Source: Acanthornis magna (taxonomy: Eukaryota; Chordata; Aves; Passeriformes; Acanthizidae). Taken from it: a DNA stretch of 64,000 nucleotides. Location: NCBI GenBank assembly GCA_036785705.1, contig JAWUZG010000018.1, positions 8,219,501 to 8,283,500 on the forward strand, written 5' to 3'. Positions 1 through 10,114 of the stretch are shown piece by piece. The position numbers and the translations under genes are program-made. Each line of letters opens with the position of its first letter. Position 1 is the first letter of the stretch. Below the pieces are notes generated by a model. That model had not been told where the DNA came from and did no database searches. It was given only the letters and a program-made list of their open reading frames with translations.

Positions 1-1504
1 CCCTTTGTTGTTTTTTGTTTGTTTGTTTATGGGTTTTTTCCTTTCCTATTTGATAAAGGTGCAGTAAATTTTCCATAGTGTGTACCTAGAATTTCTATAT
101 AGATGGGGGTTAGGAATGAGAAAAACTTGAACAGATGTTTAGAGATTTGTGTGAACGAAGCTTTTTCAGCCAAACCACATTCAGAACTGGAGACAAAAAT
201 CTGTTGTGTGGACCTGAATGAATAAACACATATGAATGAATAAACATACATGGAAACACGTGGAAAGGCTGTTTATCACCTATGGAGAGACACTTGTCCT
301 GATGGAAATTCCCTCCAGGGTACAAAATTGGGTAGGTGGACGCACTCTAGCTATCCACAGTAGCACTTTGGGAATTAGGTTTAGATGGTAAACAATTTAG
401 AAAGAGCTTATTTAAAATTCTTCTGACTTTCTTGTCTGTGGGAGTAGCACACTGTCTACATGCAGGCTGACTGACTGGCTAATAAAAATAAATGATAATG
501 AAAAATGCATGGGAAACTGGCACAAAACACAGACCTGGGGGAGAGCCTCTGTTGTGTGTGCTGGCACCAGGGCGCTGCTTCATTACTGCAATATCTGCAG
601 CTGGAGAGTAATTTCAGTACTGGCATCTTAAAAATGTTTTTAATGAGTGCCCATGAAAAAAAGTGAGTCCAGAGTTAGTGTACATCTGTCTTCATGGCTC
701 AAAGACGACCTTTGAATTTGATGTCAGTTTCGTGGCAGTGGAATGAAGGGATTTCCTAAGAGCAATGAGTTCCAAATCAGGAATTTTGGAGGGAGCTCTG
801 GAGAAAGGCTGGGTATTGCATATACAGTGGGGTTCATTCTGTAGATCTTTGGTTTGGGGAAAAAGTACTGGACTATTATTGTGGCAATTGCATGAACCAC
901 AGGATCTGTGATTTCTGTTGAAAGCTATCATGCAGAACAAATGAGCAAACAAAACCCCATATCCCAAATATATGTACATGTCATCAGGAAAAAGAATGAA
1001 GATTTAAAGAAGGAAAGATGGTGGATTCTAAGTAAATTTAGAACTAACTGGGGAGTTGGTGAGATGGAAATATATGAAGACTATCTTAGAAAAGTGATGT
1101 ACACAACAGGGCTCTAATTCCAAAAGAGATATCAGAGAGTTCTAAACCCAAACAATGGAAAAGAGTAAGCTTGTGTACACATAAATGAAATCTTATGGAA
1201 GAAGAGAGCTAGAGACAAATGAATTTTTTTTTTTTCATGTGTAGGTTCTACCACAGGTAGTGAGTAGTTTTGCAGTTTAATTTGCTGTTGTCTTCATTGT
1301 GTTTTCATCGAGGAAAAAAACATACTAAACCCCCTAAAATGGTCTACCAGCCAATTCAATTAAGTTATAGGACTGTGTTTGCTCACTCCAAAAACAACAT
1401 ACTTTTTCTTGTATTATGAACCCTCAAGCACATACTGAGAGCTACTTTCTTCCAAGCTCAAGGTCTTCCTTAAGAGCGGATCTAGAAAATTTTGTTTCTT
1501 TTCT
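1..1504. other. Intergenic, no gene seen
   Basis: AT-rich unique-looking DNA with short open frames only (under 100 codons), none with recognisable domains. It contains a T-run near 1,226-1,238. No repeat family was recognised. Confidence 0.7.
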
Positions 1505-1915
1505 TAGAATTGTAGAATAATTGGACAATTCAGGCTGAAAAGGATCCCTAACAGTCACCTAGCTTTGTTGAAAGCATGTTAAACTAGGTCAGACCTCTTA
1601 AGGCTTTTCCATCCATTTTCTGAGTAGTATTTCCAAGGATGGAAACTATGAATCCTTTGTGGACAACCTGGTCTGTTGTTTGATCACACTTCTGCTGGAA
1701 GAGTTCTTCCTTACATGTAAATAGAATTTCCTGTCTTCCAGCCTGTTTCCTTTGAGTCTTTTCTTATTACTGGGTACTTCAAAAAGAATTTGCTTCTGTC
1801 CTTTCTGTATCCTTCTGTTCAATATTTATTGGTAGTTAAGAGCTGCCTTTATCCTTCTCAAGGCTGAACAAACCCAGTGCTCTTGGCCTCTCCTCATAAT
1901 TATTGCAGGTCTTTG
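1505..1915 (-). mobile_element. CR1 LINE fragment, diverged 3' end
   Basis: Read on the plus strand this is the antisense of a CR1 3' end. It begins with the decayed terminal repeat (gaattgtagaataatt), followed by phrases typical of the CR1 3' region: a 'group of phrases' for ORF2 end and UTR such as ctggaagagttcttcctta and aaggctgaacaaaccc. The copy is 5'-truncated, as most CR1 copies are. It is heavily mutated with no open frame, so it is old. The inner boundary is approximate. Confidence 0.75.
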
Positions 1916-3078
1916 TCCAGGTTCATGGAGTTTGGACAGATATGGTGTGAAAAAGACCAAGTGCACTGTAGCCCAAGCTGCCAGGTTTGTCCTGAGTTCA
2001 ACCTTTCCTAAGTGTAGCAGAGTTAATTTCCAGCCAAAGCTCAAAAGAGGTAAACAGGGACATGAACTGTAGTCTATTCCTCAGCCTTTTTCCTTGCTGT
2101 TATGACATTTCCTTGGCACAGTTTAATTTAATAATATAGGGGGTCTGCCCGGGGTCTGTTCCCAGAGACACAACTTAAATGTATGTACTATTTTACTGCC
2201 AGAATATTCCTTAGAAAGCTTTGGGCCCAGATCAACCTTTATACTCTCAAATATTTACCATTAACTAACTGTTCAGAAGTTAGCCTGGGTCAGGAACCAT
2301 TATCAATAGCTAGTGAGGACAGCAGTACACACCTTGGAATAGTGTTTGAGGGGAGCATGGGCTGTTCTATGCCAGTTGGCCACAGGGCCAGGGAATGGTT
2401 CCACATACAAATGATTTGTTGACGGGCATGTAACTCTAGATTTGACACTGCTGCAGCAACTGAAGTTAGCTTCAGTCCAGTGTGAGAAATCTCTGCTGAA
2501 AAGGCATTGAAAGAGGGCAGTGAACTAGAGCATGTGGAAGTTGAGTGAAATTGAATGGGTAATACCAGGAAAATATGCTTTGAAGAGAGGTACATAAATC
2601 TTTCTTTAGGCTTCTTTTAATTTCCATTTTCTTTTCCACCAGAATTCTTTTAAGCTGAGCAGGAGGCAAGCAAAGGAAAGATGGGAAGAGTTGAACATTT
2701 AAGAGATTTCATGTTTCAGGGGATTTATCGTTTTCAACAAAAGCCTTTTTCCTTGCAATTGGCTTGTTGGCCACTAGGTTACGCTGTTTTTGTATTTCAA
2801 CACAATTTCATGAAAAATCATGCACATCAGGCAAAATAATCTTGGTTCTCAAAATGGACATGAGAAAAACAATCTATGCCTGATTTGCTTGATTTTTTTT
2901 CCACTACAGTCAGATAATACTTAACTATTGAGAGTATTGTAACAGAGCATTCTAAAGCCCAGACACTGGGTTACAGAACCACCTCATATTCTATTTGTAA
3001 AGAAGGAATTCTGGAAATACTATGAGAAACAAGAAAATATCAACCACATATCAGAGTTGATTTGGAATCCAGTATTAT
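1916..3078. other. Intergenic, no gene seen
   Basis: Non-coding DNA between CR1 fragments. Two overlapping short frames on opposite strands near 2,183-2,669 show no domain and are treated as chance. Confidence 0.6.
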
Positions 3079-3103
3079 GATCTGATCAGATCAGATCTGA
3101 TCT
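3079..3103. repeat. Short GATCW tandem/palindromic repeat
   Basis: Five GATC tetramers occur within 25 bases, as alternating GATCT and GATCA units. The run lies directly before a CR1 3' tail and may be part of that element's 3' region. Confidence 0.7.
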
Positions 3104-3190
3104 CACGGCTTATCCTGCTTTGAGCAAGAGATTAGACTGGAGACCTTCTGAGGTCCCTTCCACCTGAAAGATTATGTGATTATCATAATT
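3104..3190 (+). mobile_element. CR1 LINE 3' tail, plus orientation
   Basis: The text includes ttgagcaagagattagact, then gaggtcccttccacctgaaa, then a decayed terminal repeat (gattatgtgattat). This is the characteristic sense-strand end of an avian CR1. Only about 90 bases are recognisable. It faces the opposite way to the CR1 at 3,338-3,836. Confidence 0.7.
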
Positions 3191-3337
3191 ATGAGCTTCA
3201 GCAAAGTTCACACAAATAATGTAACAAAGGGAAATGACGTATCACCCGGGAGCTGATTTTATGAGCTGTCTTCAAGTGTTAAATGCTTTTAACTCTTACT
3301 GATTTTGGCAGGAGGTGAGATAACTCTGCAAGTTCAC

Positions 3338-3836
3338 AGAATCACAGAATCATAGAAAGGTTTGGGTTGGAAGGGACCTTTAAATGTTATCAAGGCCAAC
3401 CTCCTGCAATGAGCAGGGACATCTTCAACGAGATCAAGTTCCTTAGAGCCCTGGCCAACCTCACCTTGAATGCATTCAGGAATGGGGAATCTACCACCTT
3501 GCTGGGTAACCTGCTCCAGTGTTTCGTCACCCTCACCATAAAAAATTTCTTTCTTACATATAGTCTAAATCTACCCATTTTTAGTTTAAAACCATTACCT
3601 CTTGTCCTGCTAAAATGTTTGTCCCCATCTTTCTTTAAAGGCCCCAATAAGTACTAAGAAGTTGCTAAAATATTAGCAACTAAATATTAGTTTCTAAAAT
3701 ATGCTAAAATATCACCCCAGGCCTTTTCTTCTCCAGGCTGAAAAAAACCAGCTTTCTCAGCCTTTCTTCAGGGGAGAAGTGTTGTAGCCCTTTGATAATT
3801 TTTGCGGCCTTTCTCTGGACATCCTCAATTAAGCAG
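3338..3836 (-). mobile_element. CR1 LINE fragment, 3' end
   Basis: Opens with cacagaatcacagaatcata and then ggtttgggttggaagggacc, the classic antisense CR1 3' end, and continues through the antisense of the 3' UTR and ORF2 tail to about ctttctctggacatcctcaa. On the minus strand an open stretch (3,390-3,647) reads like the CR1 ORF2 C-terminus (residues such as [22 protein letters not shown]). It is 5'-truncated and better preserved than the copy at 1.5 kb. Confidence 0.92.
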
Positions 3837-4278
3837 ACATTTAAACCACAATGTACTTTTCCTCTGACTTCAGAATGTGTCTAAAATTTCACTAAGTGTA
3901 ACGAAGAAGTATCAAACTAAGAATTTTCCTTAAAGCAGTTCCAGCTGTGGTAAATGGAGAATGTTCAGATTGATTATGGGAAAAAGTTACTGATGGGCAT
4001 TTAATTCTCCGCGAATCACCAAGCTGGGGAGGCAGTGGGTTAGTAGAGATTATATAGTTATAGCAAATATATATATAATGGGTAGCTACCACCTGATTAT
4101 CATGGACAAATCTAACTTTTCTGTATTTGCTAGGTCTTTATACAGAGATTGAGGCAACAGAGAACCAGAGGTTTTTGCTACACACAGCCTTGTTGACAGA
4201 ACAGATAATATAACCTACCCAGAGGGAATTTTCCTTCAAATATCCAGTGACATTTTGACTCAGAGCCATTTACAACCT
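3837..4278. other. Intergenic, no gene seen
   Basis: Unique-looking AT-rich spacer between a CR1 and the LTR. It includes a short (TA)n stretch near 4,066-4,078. Confidence 0.6.
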
Positions 4279-4861
4279 TGTTTTGGCTTAACTGCAGCCA
4301 GCAGCCAAGTCCCACACAGCCACTCGCTCCCTCCCCCACCAGCAGGATCAGGGAGAAAATTGGAAGGGTGAAAGCTGGAAAAGTCATGGGTTGAGATAAA
4401 GACAGTTTGATAGGGAAAGCAAAAGCCACACACACAAACAAAGCAAAGCAAGGAATTAATTCACTGCTTCCCATGGTTCTGCCACCCCCAGGAGTGCAGG
4501 GTCACATCACATGTAACAGTGACTTGGGAAGACAAAGGCCACCACTCCAAATGTCTCCCCCTTCCTTTTTCTTTCTCCCACTTTATAGACTGAGCATGAT
4601 GTCACATGGTCTGGGATATCCCTTTGGTCATTTGGGGTCACCTGTCCCTGCTGTGTCTCCTCACACCTTCCCAAGCACCCCAAACTTCCTTGCCAGTGTG
4701 GCAGAACAAAAAGCAGAAAAGACCTGGGCTCTGTGTAAGCCCTGCTCAGCAATTACCAAAACATCCCTATATTATCAGCTGTGTTCAGCACAAATCCAAA
4801 GCATAACTATGTACTAGCCACTGTGAAGACAAATAATTCTACCCCAGCTGAAACCAGCACA
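4279..4861 (-). mobile_element. Solo LTR of an avian ERVL-type endogenous retrovirus
   Basis: On the minus strand the element starts TGTGCTGGTTTCAGCTGGGG (from 4,861) and ends in CA (4,279-4,280 on the plus strand read tg), the standard TG...CA LTR ends. The order inside fits the common avian LTR I recall. It has an upstream U3 part, a TATA box and start-proximal region near 4,580, a purine/pyrimidine-rich middle, and a segment ending in cagtttgatagggaaagc (antisense) near the poly(A) region. The flanking 5-mers are AACCT (4,274-4,278) and AAGCT (4,862-4,866), a 4/5 match and a plausible decayed 5-bp target-site duplication. No internal gag, pol or env sequence lies next to it, so it is a recombined solo LTR. 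The family name (ERVL class) is from memory. Confidence 0.85.
4582..4587 (-). promoter_or_regulatory. TATA box of the solo LTR
   Basis: The plus strand reads tttata inside a run that on the minus strand reads CTATAAAGTGG. This is where the core promoter of this LTR type should lie. Current activity is unknown. Confidence 0.55.
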
Positions 4862-7681
4862 AAGCTGAACCACAGAAAACCTATGCAAAATATGCTGGTT
4901 AGTATACATGCCAAAAATAGTAAATTTAATTAGTAATATATATTGATTAGAGAAATAAAATAAAACACAGAGTTCAGTGGCTGGAGGAGTGTTCCGCAAA
5001 GTTGTTCTCGCGGAAGTTGTAGGTTGACAGCTCTTCATTCAGTGATGTCACGGTCCACTTTACTTCTTCAGGTTAATTATTTGTTGACGCTCCTCTTCCC
5101 ACTTTTTGCACCTACCACAATTTGTGCAGCTGGAGTGAGCTGGATCAGATGACTGATCAGTTAAAACCTTTTTCCTGGGTTATTTTTAACCTGGCCAGCT
5201 CTCTGATTCACTGCTCAGCTGCACAGATCCTGGTACAACTGAGTGGGCAGTGCTGAGATAAGGTATGAGCACGTCATCAGAGGGGAAAAAAGGTGAAGCC
5301 ATGAAAGCAGAGATACTGTTACAGAAAAAAAATCTGGTTGAATGACAGCCTGAAAATGTGGTTCAATGGCAGTTTAAAGCAAACTGAAGCTGAGATTGCA
5401 TGGTTCTAGCTTTTTTTTTAAAAGTGAAGATGTGTAACTCAGCTTGTGACATAACTTTTTTCTGGTGGCTCATGGTGCACTCATGCAAGGGAGGAGGAGG
5501 AATGCTCTCCTTTGGAACAGATGTTATCAGAATAAACTCCCTTGGAACTGTGCCTTTTGTCATCAAAGTCATCAGGAGGATTTACTAGCTGGTGAAGTAC
5601 TTCTCAGTACTCTGGTTAATATCACTTTTCCCATCCAAAGGGTTGACACAGTTCTTACTTAAGAAGAGGAAATTAAAAATTATCTCCTGTTTAAGTCTGA
5701 GGTAAGTGTAACCTCTGAATAAATAGATTCAGATCAGTAAGAGGTATTTCAGCTATTGACTGCTCATCTCCTCAGCACATTGGTCCAGCTTGTCCTCAGG
5801 AGAAATGGGGATGCATAAAAACTTGTATGAGCAGTTTTAAAAGCTGGTATCACAGATGCTAGAAAAGAATGAAGTATCTTTCAGTAACCACCCATAACCA
5901 GTGCAGGAGAGATAGCAAATCTGATTATGCAGGTCAATAAACCAAGGTACACATCCCAAAAAACTTCTGGCACTTAGTTAGGTCCAGCTGGAGACTAATA
6001 GCCTGAAAAAATGAAAAGCCTCATTTCCTTCCAGGAAATAAGACTGAGCTGTCTCGTTTGTAATCACTGCACAGGAAGTTTTGACTAGATTTGAGGCTAC
6101 AATTCATTTTGCCACTAAAAAAATTATGGATTTTTGTGGTGGTTTTATCAGAAACCCGTGGGTTCTGATTCTGCAGCAGCCAGCAAAACCGCCTCACAGG
6201 GAAAATCGGAGCTTCTGATAGATTTGACACACCAGATGCATTACTACAGTTGTTTGGTTTCAGCAAATTAGCATTCTCCAAAGGAAAACCATTGATTCAG
6301 AACATTGCCAGCTACCACCAATTAATGAAACACTATCTTCAAAGCTAATATTTACACCTTTAAAGGGAGGTTATCATACCTGAAAGGCTTCAGGAAAGAG
6401 CTATACAAATTAGTCAATGTCTAAAGTATTCTGCTTAGGAGATTTAAACTCACTCTGACTTGGGATCAAGGGGTTCAAGACATGCTTTGCTATAAAAGTA
6501 TATACATAAGGAAGAAGTCTAAAGCAGATGCTTTTTTAAATTTAGCAGACAAAGCAAATTATTGGACATTGAAGTGAGATAAATTCAAACTATGAACATG
6601 ATGTGACTTTTTTTTAACAAGTTGAGTAATAAATCACTGGGAAGCTTAATTTTCTCCATCATTTATGTCCTATTAAGACTGGATCTGTTCTTGATAGATG
6701 TTCTTGCACATCCACTAATGCATTAGAAATCTCTCAAAATGAAGGAAGATGTCCTCCTTACCCTGTCCCCAAATCCAGCACTATTTGGGGGTGAATGGGC
6801 TGTTTGCTGTGACAGGACTTTTTTGTTGGGCCTGCTCATATCACAGCTGACAGCTCTGGGTTGGGAAGTGAACAGAACTGCTGCTGCTTTGCTGGCACAG
6901 GAGACTGGGCTTGCTCCTCTGCAATGCTGGGCTGGCTGTGGTAACATACTGTGTAGCATATGCTGAGTACCAAATTGGAACCCTTGCATGTGCATTCACT
7001 TTCTAGGATAAAAGTCAAAGGAAGAGTGTGGTTCTGGGTGACTTCTTACTCCAAATGCTACCATTGTATACTACAGCTTAGCCTTGAAAGCTGGTAGAGA
7101 GGGAGAGTGTTAAGACATAGGTGAAACAGAGAATAGAATCTAGTCTTGCCTTCTTGCATCACAAATGATGTTGTGGTTTATACAGAATTGATAGTTGTCG
7201 GAAATGGCCTTGTCTGTCACCTGTAAGTTTTGCTGACTTACCATATGGGTGAGAAGTGTCCCTTTTGTTTGTGGCTGTTTGCTTCTGTGATGTGCAATCT
7301 CACTAGAAAAAAAAAATTGGAAAAGCAACATGCATGAAAAGTACATTTACAACTGTGTATCAAGTTAGGAGAAAAGATTGAATGGCTGAGACATGAAAGA
7401 CCAATTCAAGGAAACTCATCTTATTTAAACCTCTATTAGTGTTTGCAGAACTTGCAGACTGTTAATGAAACATCCAGGGAATAAATTAAAAGCAATAGGA
7501 GGAAGACCAAAAAGTAACAGTATTCTTTCTAGAATAGCATTCATCCAGGAGACTGCTGGCTGAAACTTGCAGGGACGCATGGGAATATACTTAGTCAGTG
7601 AAAGGGTATTGAAAAACAATAAAGATCCTCAAGTGACTTGAAAAAGGAATGGGTTGTAAATTAGATTCGACTTTTCAAATA
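4862..7681. other. Intergenic, no gene seen
   Basis: About 2.8 kb without a recognisable gene or repeat family. The open frames (up to 90 codons) overlap on both strands and lack domains. Confidence 0.6.
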
Positions 7682-9437
7682 GCTTGCAGGATCATGGTAT
7701 CATTTAGGTTGAAAGAGACCTTTAAGACTATCAAATCTAACCATTAACCCAGCACTGACAAGCCCACCACTAGGCCGTGTCCCAAAGCATCACGTCTACA
7801 CTTCTTGAACAATTACAGGGATGGTGATTTCACCACTTCTCTGGACAGCCTATTTCAATGCCTGACAATGCTTTCTGTGAAGAAGTTTTTCCTAATATCC
7901 AATATAAACCTCCCTTGCTCTTTCCCTCATCCAGTTACTCGGTACCTGGGAGAAGAGACCCACCCCCACCTCACTACAACCTCCTTTCAGGTAGTTCTAG
8001 AGAGGGACGAGGTCTCCCCTGAGCCTTCTTTTTCCGAGGCTGAACACCCCCAACTCCCTCAGCTGTTCCTCATAAGACTTGTGCTCCAGACCCTTCACCA
8101 ATTTTGTTGCCCTTCTCTGGACATGCTCCAGCTCCTTAATATCCTTCCTGAATTGAGTGCCCCAGAACTGGACACTGGATTTGAGGTGTGGCCTCACCAG
8201 CGCTGAGTACAGGGGGACAGTCACTGCCCTGGTCCTGCTGGTCACTCTATCCACCACTCTCTAAGCTTGGCCATCCAGCCTGTTTATTACCCAGTAAACA
8301 ATGTCTTGTCCAAGGCATAACCAACCAGTTATTCCAGGACAATATTGTGGGAAACTGTGTCAAAGATTTTACTAAATTCCTGGAAGGCACGTCCACAGAC
8401 TTCCCCTCATCCACTAAGATGGTTTTCTCATCATAGAAGGAGATCAGGCTGGTCAAGCAGGACCTGCCTTTCATAAACCCATGATGGCTGGGCCCGATCC
8501 CCTCGTTGCCCTGTATGTGCCCTGTTATGACACTCAAGCTGATCTGCTCCGTGACCTCCCCTGGCACTGAGGTCAGGATAATTTCGCAGATTCTCCTTCC
8601 ACTCTTGTCACATGTGTTGACCACCAGTCATCTTGGACTCTCACAGTTAAGCAGGACTGCTGGTGAAAGATGGAAAGTGTCTTGGTGAGCACTTCTGCCA
8701 CTGCATGGAGTACCCATGGGAGTGTGCCATCCAGCCCCATGGACTCATGCAGTTCTGAGTGGCAAAGCAGGCCCCTGACCATTTCCCCTTGGACTATGGG
8801 GGCTTCATTCTGCTCCTTGTGCCTGTCCTCCAGCTCAGAGGGCTGGATACTGGAGAACAACTGGCCTTACTATTAACGACTGAGGCAGAGAAAACATTAG
8901 GTACTTCATTGTTTTCCTCATTTTTTGTCATTATGTTTCCTCTTGCATCCGGTAAAAGATGGAGATTATCCCTAGCCCTCCTTTTGCTGCCAAGGCATTT
9001 ATAGAAGCATTTGTACTATCTTTTACAGCAGTTACCAGATTTAGTTCTAGCTGGGCTTCAGTCCTTCTAATTTCTAATTCTGCATAACCTCTCAAAATCC
9101 ACGTAGTCCTCCTGAGTTGCCTGTCTCTTCTTCCAAAGGTCATAGACTTTATTTTTTTCCCTGAGTTCCAGCCAAAGCTCTGTTCAGCCAGGCCAGTCTT
9201 CTTCCCCAAAGCTCATCTTTTGGCACAAGGGTTGGACTGCTCCTGAACATTTAAGATTTCTTTTTTGAAAACTGTTTGGTCTTCCTGGACCCCTTCACCC
9301 CACAGGACTGCCTCCCAATGGACCCTCTTGATCAGTCTCTTTAGCAGGCCAAAATCTGCCCTCTGGAAGTCCAAGGTGGCAGTTCTGCTTACCCCCCTCC
9401 TTACTGCTCCAAGGATCAAAAACTATAATTTCATGCT
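7682..9437 (-). mobile_element. CR1 LINE, long but 5'-truncated and internally deleted
   Basis: This is the largest CR1 in the window, about 1.75 kb. The 3' end is at 7,682 (decayed terminal repeat, then aggttgaaagagaccttta antisense). Reading 5' to 3' on the minus strand, the following appear: the ORF2 stretch before the reverse transcriptase (9,213-9,419, residues DFQRADFGLLKRLIKRVHWE); a linker (8,931-9,209, containing AQLELNLVTAVKDS); RT-domain pieces (8,573-8,860 and 8,247-8,624, in different frames); and the ORF2 C-terminal part (7,997-8,257, containing [20 protein letters not shown]). The part that should hold the RT FADD catalytic motif is missing near 8,250-8,262. Frameshifts and stops make it inactive. 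Confidence 0.93.
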
Positions 9438-10080
9438 TGCTATAAGGTTTTTTTGCGTTCGAATTGTCAGATTGAGTTATTTTATGTATAATTCTAATAA
9501 TGATTATTTTTTCCCCCCCTCCACTCTCCATTCTTCTTTTGACAAGGATTATACATTTCTCAGAGACTTGAATTTCAGACAGATTTTTCACTGGCCATTA
9601 TGTCTTTCATTTTGTTCTTTCTATATTTTCAGGAAGGTATATCTAAATTTGTAATGTTGCATGTGGTATTTTGTTTGCTGAAGGCAATCATTTTCGTGAT
9701 GAATTTGTAGGTGTGGGATGAAAATATGCACATCAGCTTCATCAAGTATTCCATTAAAATTGGACTACAGAGCTCAGTGACACACAGCAAGATGCGATGG
9801 TGAATTTATGTTGAATTGCACAAATATTTGGATTTAGATGTATGTTGGCAAGCAATCAATTAATTTTATAACTGAAAGCCTCTCTGTACTAAAGAAATAG
9901 GAAAGGGTATCTCCTTTCAATATACTAGGGGAAAGATTATACAGTGAACCTGCTAAAGTGAAAATGTTTTTTCAACTAGTCCAAAGAGTAGGAGAAGTGG
10001 CTAGGGGATAGCAGTGCTGTTTTATAGAAGCTTATTGGATTTCAAAACTTGTTTTTATTCCATATTAGAATTAAAAACCT

Positions 10081-10114
10081 TTCTTTTTTTTTCTTTTTTT
10101 TTTTTTTTTTTTTT
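10081..10114. repeat. T-rich low-complexity tract
   Basis: There are 32 T in 34 bases, interrupted by two C. It could be an antisense poly(A) tail of a retrocopy, but no retrocopied gene is recognisable beside it. Confidence 0.9.

Noticed and set aside
7805..8206. 133-codon plus-strand frame
   Set aside because: It is the antisense of the CR1 ORF2 C-terminal and 3' region; the recognisable protein is on the minus strand.
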